In this document: positions 6,028 to 8,289 of the stretch, one piece after another
How positions within the stretch are numbered: the first letter of the stretch is position 1
Layout: every line of letters begins with the position of its first letter
Notes under the pieces: model-generated
The model's input: only the letters and a program-made list of their open reading frames with translations
Told to the model about the DNA's origin: nothing
Database searches by the model: none
Translations under genes and position numbers: made by a program
From: Lawsonibacter sp.
GTDB lineage: Bacteria > Bacillota > Clostridia > Oscillospirales > Oscillospiraceae
Direction of reading: 5' to 3'
Assembly: GCA_022798855.1 (NCBI GenBank)
Contig: JAAWNI010000093.1
Location: 1-8,289, forward strand
Length of the DNA stretch: 8,289 nucleotides

Positions 6028-6071
6028 GTTCCTTTTTCTTGGAAGAAAAAGGAACCGAAAAAGAACTTTCC
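6028..6071 (+). repeat. AT-rich inverted repeat after mutY (possible terminator)
   Basis: A perfect 13-bp stem, GTTCCTTTTTCTT (6028-6040) with its complement at 6043-6055, has GG at the centre and starts 10 bases after the mutY stop. The stem and the following CGAAAAAGAACTTTCC are related to the reverse complement of 3603-3650, so both are copies of one dispersed element. No T-run follows, so any terminator role rests on the stem itself. Confidence 0.6.
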
Positions 6072-6077
6072 CTGTTT

Positions 6078-6207
6078 TAGAACCGATACTCATAAGCGAA
6101 AATGCTGGATGGGCGAGTAATTTTGCCGCCTGGAAAGGCAATAAATTTGTGGATTTCAAGATTTTTTAACGCCGCCAGTCATTTGAGATTTTGAATACAG
6201 GTTCTTA
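6078..6207 (+). mobile_element. MITE-like fold-back repeat, copy B (both ends present, internally shortened)
   Basis: Terminal inverted repeats are TAGAACCGATACTCATAA on the left and, read inward from the right, TAAGAACCTGTATTCAAA. The left half matches the reverse complement of copy A (1-101); the right half matches the reverse complement of copy C (8191-8289). Relative to those, this copy lacks about a dozen bases near the centre (the GGATTCC part) and a second block, including the GTCTGGACGG region, in its right half. I see no clear target-site duplication. It is non-coding and ends 7 bases before the next gene's ATG. Confidence 0.78.
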
Positions 6208-6214
6208 CTTTAAA

Positions 6215-7111
6215 ATGAAAGGCTTGTCTGATGTGATTTGCGATCTGTGCCCCCGGAGCTGCGGGGCGGAGCGCTCCGAAACCGCCGGGGCGGGGTACTG
6301 CCGGATGCCCGCCCTCCCCGTCCTGGCCCGGGCCGCCCTCCACCACTGGGAGGAGCCACCCATCTCCGGGGCCCGGGGCTCGGGGGCCATTTTCTTTTCC
6401 GGCTGTTCCCTGGGGTGCGTGTTCTGCCAGAATGAGAAGATCAGCCACCAGGATTTCGGGCGGGCCACTACCCTGGACCGCCTGCGGGAGATATGCCGGT
6501 CCCTCATCGCCCAGGGGGCCCACAACCTGAATTTCGTCAACCCCACCCACTACACCCACGTCCTGGCCGGCCTGCTGGCCGGCTGGAAGCCCCCTGTCCC
6601 CGTCGTATTCAACACCGGGGGGTATGACAAAGCGGATACCCTCCGGGGGCTGGAGGGCAAGGTGGACATTTACCTCCCCGACCTGAAATACCTGGACAGC
6701 GAAACCGCCAAGCGCTGTTCCGCCGCGCCTGACTACCCCCAAACCGCCCAGGCCGCCATCCGGGAGATGGTCCGCCAGACCGGCCCCTGCCGGTTCGATG
6801 ATAACGGCCTGTTGTTAAGGGGGACGATCATACGCCACCTCATCCTCCCCGGCCAGGTGGGCCAGGCCAAGGCGGTGATGGACTGGGTGGGCCGGGAGTT
6901 CGAGCCGGGGGCGGTGCTCTTCTCCCTGATGAGCCAGTACACCCCTTGGGGGGGCCTGTCCGCCCACCCGGAGCTGGACCGCCGCCTGCGCCCCGGCGAG
7001 ATACGGGCGGCTCAGGCGTACATGGAGAACCTGGGGCTGAGCGGCTTCACCCAGGAGCGGGCCTCCGCCCGGGAGGAGTACACCCCGCCCTTTGATTTGA
7101 CGGGAATTTGA
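6215..7111 (+). CDS. PflX-type radical SAM protein (pyruvate formate-lyase-activating-enzyme-like)
   Basis: This 298-residue iron-sulfur enzyme belongs to the radical SAM superfamily, in the group related to pyruvate formate-lyase activators (PflX/COG1313), whose substrate is not established. The cluster motif CxxxCxxC is CSLGCVFC at residues 64-71. N-terminal cysteines 9, 12, 16 and 29 (CDLCPRSCG and GYC) are typical of this group and absent from classic PflA. Other group hallmarks are ARAALHHWEEP (38-48), NPTHYTHV and IYLPDLKY (152-159). No glycyl radical enzyme is nearby. The start is uncertain: the ATG at 6215 has no good ribosome site because a repeat ends 7 bases upstream. A GTG at 6233 with AAAGG ten bases before it is an alternative that would remove six residues. 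The open frame extends back into the repeat to 6191, but that part is not credible protein. Confidence 0.92.
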   Translation: MKGLSDVICDLCPRSCGAERSETAGAGYCRMPALPVLARAALHHWEEPPISGARGSGAIFFSGCSLGCVFCQNEKISHQDFGRATTLDRLREICRSLIAQGAHNLNFVNPTHYTHVLAGLLAGWKPPVPVVFNTGGYDKADTLRGLEGKVDIYLPDLKYLDSETAKRCSAAPDYPQTAQAAIREMVRQTGPCRFDDNGLLLRGTIIRHLILPGQVGQAKAVMDWVGREFEPGAVLFSLMSQYTPWGGLSAHPELDRRLRPGEIRAAQAYMENLGLSGFTQERASAREEYTPPFDLTGI

Positions 7112-7126
7112 GACAAAAAACCGATT

Positions 7127-7141
7127 GCAACCAATAGTTGC
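7127..7141. promoter_or_regulatory. Candidate operator: GCAAC-N5-GTTGC
   Basis: A perfect 5-bp inverted repeat around CAATA lies 59 bases before the start of the XRE-type regulator. Its size suits a helix-turn-helix dimer, so autoregulation is possible. It is short and could be chance; no other copy was noticed in the window. Confidence 0.3.
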
Positions 7142-7200
7142 CCGGTAGTTGGTGGTGTTTTCCGCCGGGATATGGTAAGCTGGCCCCGGAGGTGGTTGAT

Positions 7201-7806
7201 ATGACATTAGGGGAAAAAATCAAAGAGCGGCGGACCGCCCATGGATTGACCCAGGAGATACTGGCCCAGGAGATGGGGGTCAGCCGTCAGGCGGTGGCCA
7301 AGTGGGAGTCGGGCCAGTCCGCCCCCAGCTCGGAAAAGCTCATCGCCCTGGCCAAGCTGTTCCATATCCCCCTGGACGAGCTGATTGGCGTCGGGACGGC
7401 TCCGGCGGCTTCCGGCAGAAAACCAAATCCCATCCTTCGGGCCAACCTGACGAGGATGGCTATTACGCTCCATGCCGCTTTTGGGTACGCAGCCGCGCAA
7501 AACCTCTGGATGGCCCGGAGGGTTTTCTATCGCTCCGACGTGATGGCGCCAGCTATTTTTTCCGGCGTCCTTCTGCTCCTGTGCTCCATATGGATGGCAT
7601 CCAACCACCGGTTTGAGCCTGATCTAAAGCAGAGGAGGAAGAACACCCGTATTGAACTGCTGTACTGCCTGGTCCAGCTGGGCCTTGGGTATCTTGTGGT
7701 TTACGCTGGAATCGGCCTTGTGGGCGGGCTGCTGATGATGATTGCGGTGTTTGTCTACATCGTTTTCATCAACCCCAGATACATGAATAGGAAGCTGACA
7801 AAATGA
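7201..7806 (+). CDS. XRE-family transcriptional regulator with C-terminal membrane segments
   Basis: This 201-residue protein has an N-terminal helix-turn-helix of the XRE/Cro type (about 4-62), with typical LTQEILAQEMGVSRQAVAKWESG (split here by region: recognition helix around 27-38). After a short linker, three to four hydrophobic stretches follow: a weak one at about 84-104 and clearer ones at about 113-133, 152-171 and 172-190. It is therefore likely a membrane-anchored DNA-binding protein; such fusions are known in Firmicutes but their ligands mostly are not. GGAGG lies 8 bases before the ATG. A weak promoter, TTGGTG/TATGGT at 7149-7176 with 16-base spacing, is possible. The gene is less GC-rich than mutY: two 60-base blocks I counted (7561-7620, 7681-7740) are 58% GC and the next is 42%, against 77% for 5401-5460. 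It overlaps the next gene by ATGA. Confidence 0.88.
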   Translation: MTLGEKIKERRTAHGLTQEILAQEMGVSRQAVAKWESGQSAPSSEKLIALAKLFHIPLDELIGVGTAPAASGRKPNPILRANLTRMAITLHAAFGYAAAQNLWMARRVFYRSDVMAPAIFSGVLLLLCSIWMASNHRFEPDLKQRRKNTRIELLYCLVQLGLGYLVVYAGIGLVGGLLMMIAVFVYIVFINPRYMNRKLTK

Positions 7807-8114
7807 AGGATTTTTGGGTGGCCCACTGGCTCCACTGTCCGCCGGAGAGGGAGTTTGTCAACGGCCGGCGGGTGATTCTGAAACATCTGTGTTTCGGGCC
7901 GGCGGAGTCGCGGGTCTGGTTTGCCGCAGAGGAGGGCGGCTGCTGGTATGAGGAGCGGACCCTGGAGGGGGTTCAGGCGGGGGAGTCGCTTCTGGAGCCG
8001 GTGGGCCGTGAGGAGCTGCAAAGGCTTCTCAGCGGTGAGGTCGCCCTGTGCCGGCGGCTGCGCCAGGAGGAGCTGATTCCTCTGTTCCAGGAGGAAAAGG
8101 AGCGTTGGCGTTAG
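7803..8114 (+). CDS. Hypothetical protein, translationally coupled to the XRE-type regulator
   Basis: I do not recognise this 103-residue protein. It has no signal peptide or membrane helix, so it should be cytosolic. The N-terminal part is rich in aromatic residues and strand-like (WVAHWLHC, RVWFAAEEGG, CWYEERTLEG). The last 35 residues are charged and probably helical (REELQRLLSGE to EEKERWR). Cysteines 12, 30, 47 and 82 are scattered without a metal-site pattern. Its ATG overlaps the regulator's stop as ATGA, and AGGAAG lies 8 bases upstream, so the two are almost certainly co-translated. It may modulate, or respond to, the membrane-bound regulator; that is inferred from position alone. 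Hairpins follow the stop. Confidence 0.8.
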   Translation: MKDFWVAHWLHCPPEREFVNGRRVILKHLCFGPAESRVWFAAEEGGCWYEERTLEGVQAGESLLEPVGREELQRLLSGEVALCRRLRQEELIPLFQEEKERWR

Positions 8115-8116
8115 GG

Positions 8117-8177
8117 CTCCCTCCAAGAGGGAGGCTTTTCGGCAAGCGAAAACCGCCACCCTGTCCGGCGGCGGTTT
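8117..8177 (+). terminator. Tandem hairpins ending the regulator/hypothetical pair
   Basis: The first hairpin is CTCCCTC, loop CAA, GAGGGAG (8117-8133), followed by GCTTTTC. The second is AAACCGCC (8150-8157) with GGCGGTTT (8170-8177), followed by the pyrimidine-rich CTGTCTCTTTA. The first has the better T-run. They begin 3 bases after the stop codon. Confidence 0.7.
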
Positions 8178-8190
8178 CTGTCTCTTTATA

Positions 8191-8289
8191 AAGAACCTGT
8201 ATTCACAATCTCAAACGACCGTCTGGACGGGCCTTTTGCCGCCTTGCGGCGTTAAAAAATCTTGAAATCCACAAAGGATTCCTGTGATT
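8191..8289 (-). mobile_element. MITE-like fold-back repeat, copy C (partial, cut by window edge)
   Basis: The outer end, AAGAACCTGTATTCACAA, matches the terminal repeat of copies A and B. It continues through GTCTGGACGG and GCCGCCTTGCGGC into TCTTGAAATCCACAAAGG, the shared central part. It has the same orientation as copy A and is opposite to copy B. Joining copy C's outer half to copy A's gives an element of roughly 165 bases whose two halves are nearly complementary. The right edge of the window lies inside it. Confidence 0.72.

Noticed and set aside
6078..6207. Target-site duplication around MITE copy B
   Set aside because: The flanks CTGTTT and CTTTAA do not form a convincing direct repeat, so no insertion duplication is claimed.

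Overview
This window looks like chromosomal DNA from a high-GC member of the Clostridia. My best guess is the Oscillospiraceae (Flavonifractor, Pseudoflavonifractor or Lawsonibacter type). The guess rests on strong AAAGGAGG-type ribosome binding sites, sigma-A-like promoters, Clostridia-type versions of MutY, PflX and the CGAxxG redox protein, and gaps packed with GC-rich hairpin repeats. The genus is inference; no rRNA or tRNA gene is present to settle it.

Layout from left to right: (1) a fold-back MITE-like repeat is cut by the left edge (1-101). (2) A D-2-hydroxyacid dehydrogenase lies on the minus strand (99-1031), divergent from recG (1177-3267); two convincing promoters sit back to back in the 145-base gap. 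(3) A 400-base gap (3268-3671) holds no gene but a nest of inverted-repeat elements. (4) A two-gene unit follows, a GNAT acetyltransferase (3672-4124) and a CGAxxG-motif redox protein (4139-4507), closed by a 16-bp hairpin. (5) A second gene-poor gap (4508-4973) contains another hairpin repeat and then a promoter. (6) mutY (4974-6017) starts at TTG. (7) A second, inverted and internally shortened MITE copy (6078-6207) ends 7 bases before the ATG of a PflX-type radical SAM gene (6215-7111). (8) An XRE-type regulator with membrane helices (7201-7806) overlaps by ATGA an unrecognised 103-residue gene (7803-8114), followed by hairpins. (9) A third MITE copy runs off the right edge (8191-8289).

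How the genes work together: recG (fork and recombination-intermediate remodelling) and mutY (removal of adenine opposite 8-oxoguanine) are housekeeping DNA-repair genes but not one operon. GNAT and the CGAxxG protein are probably co-transcribed. The regulator and its overlapping partner form a tight pair and are the least explained protein-coding part of the window. No CRISPR array, transposase, phage gene or RNA gene was seen.

The most notable structure is the repeat content. At least four inverted-repeat families occupy the intergenic spaces. The best defined is a roughly 165-base fold-back element whose halves are nearly complementary. Three copies are present, in alternating orientation, and both window edges fall inside it.
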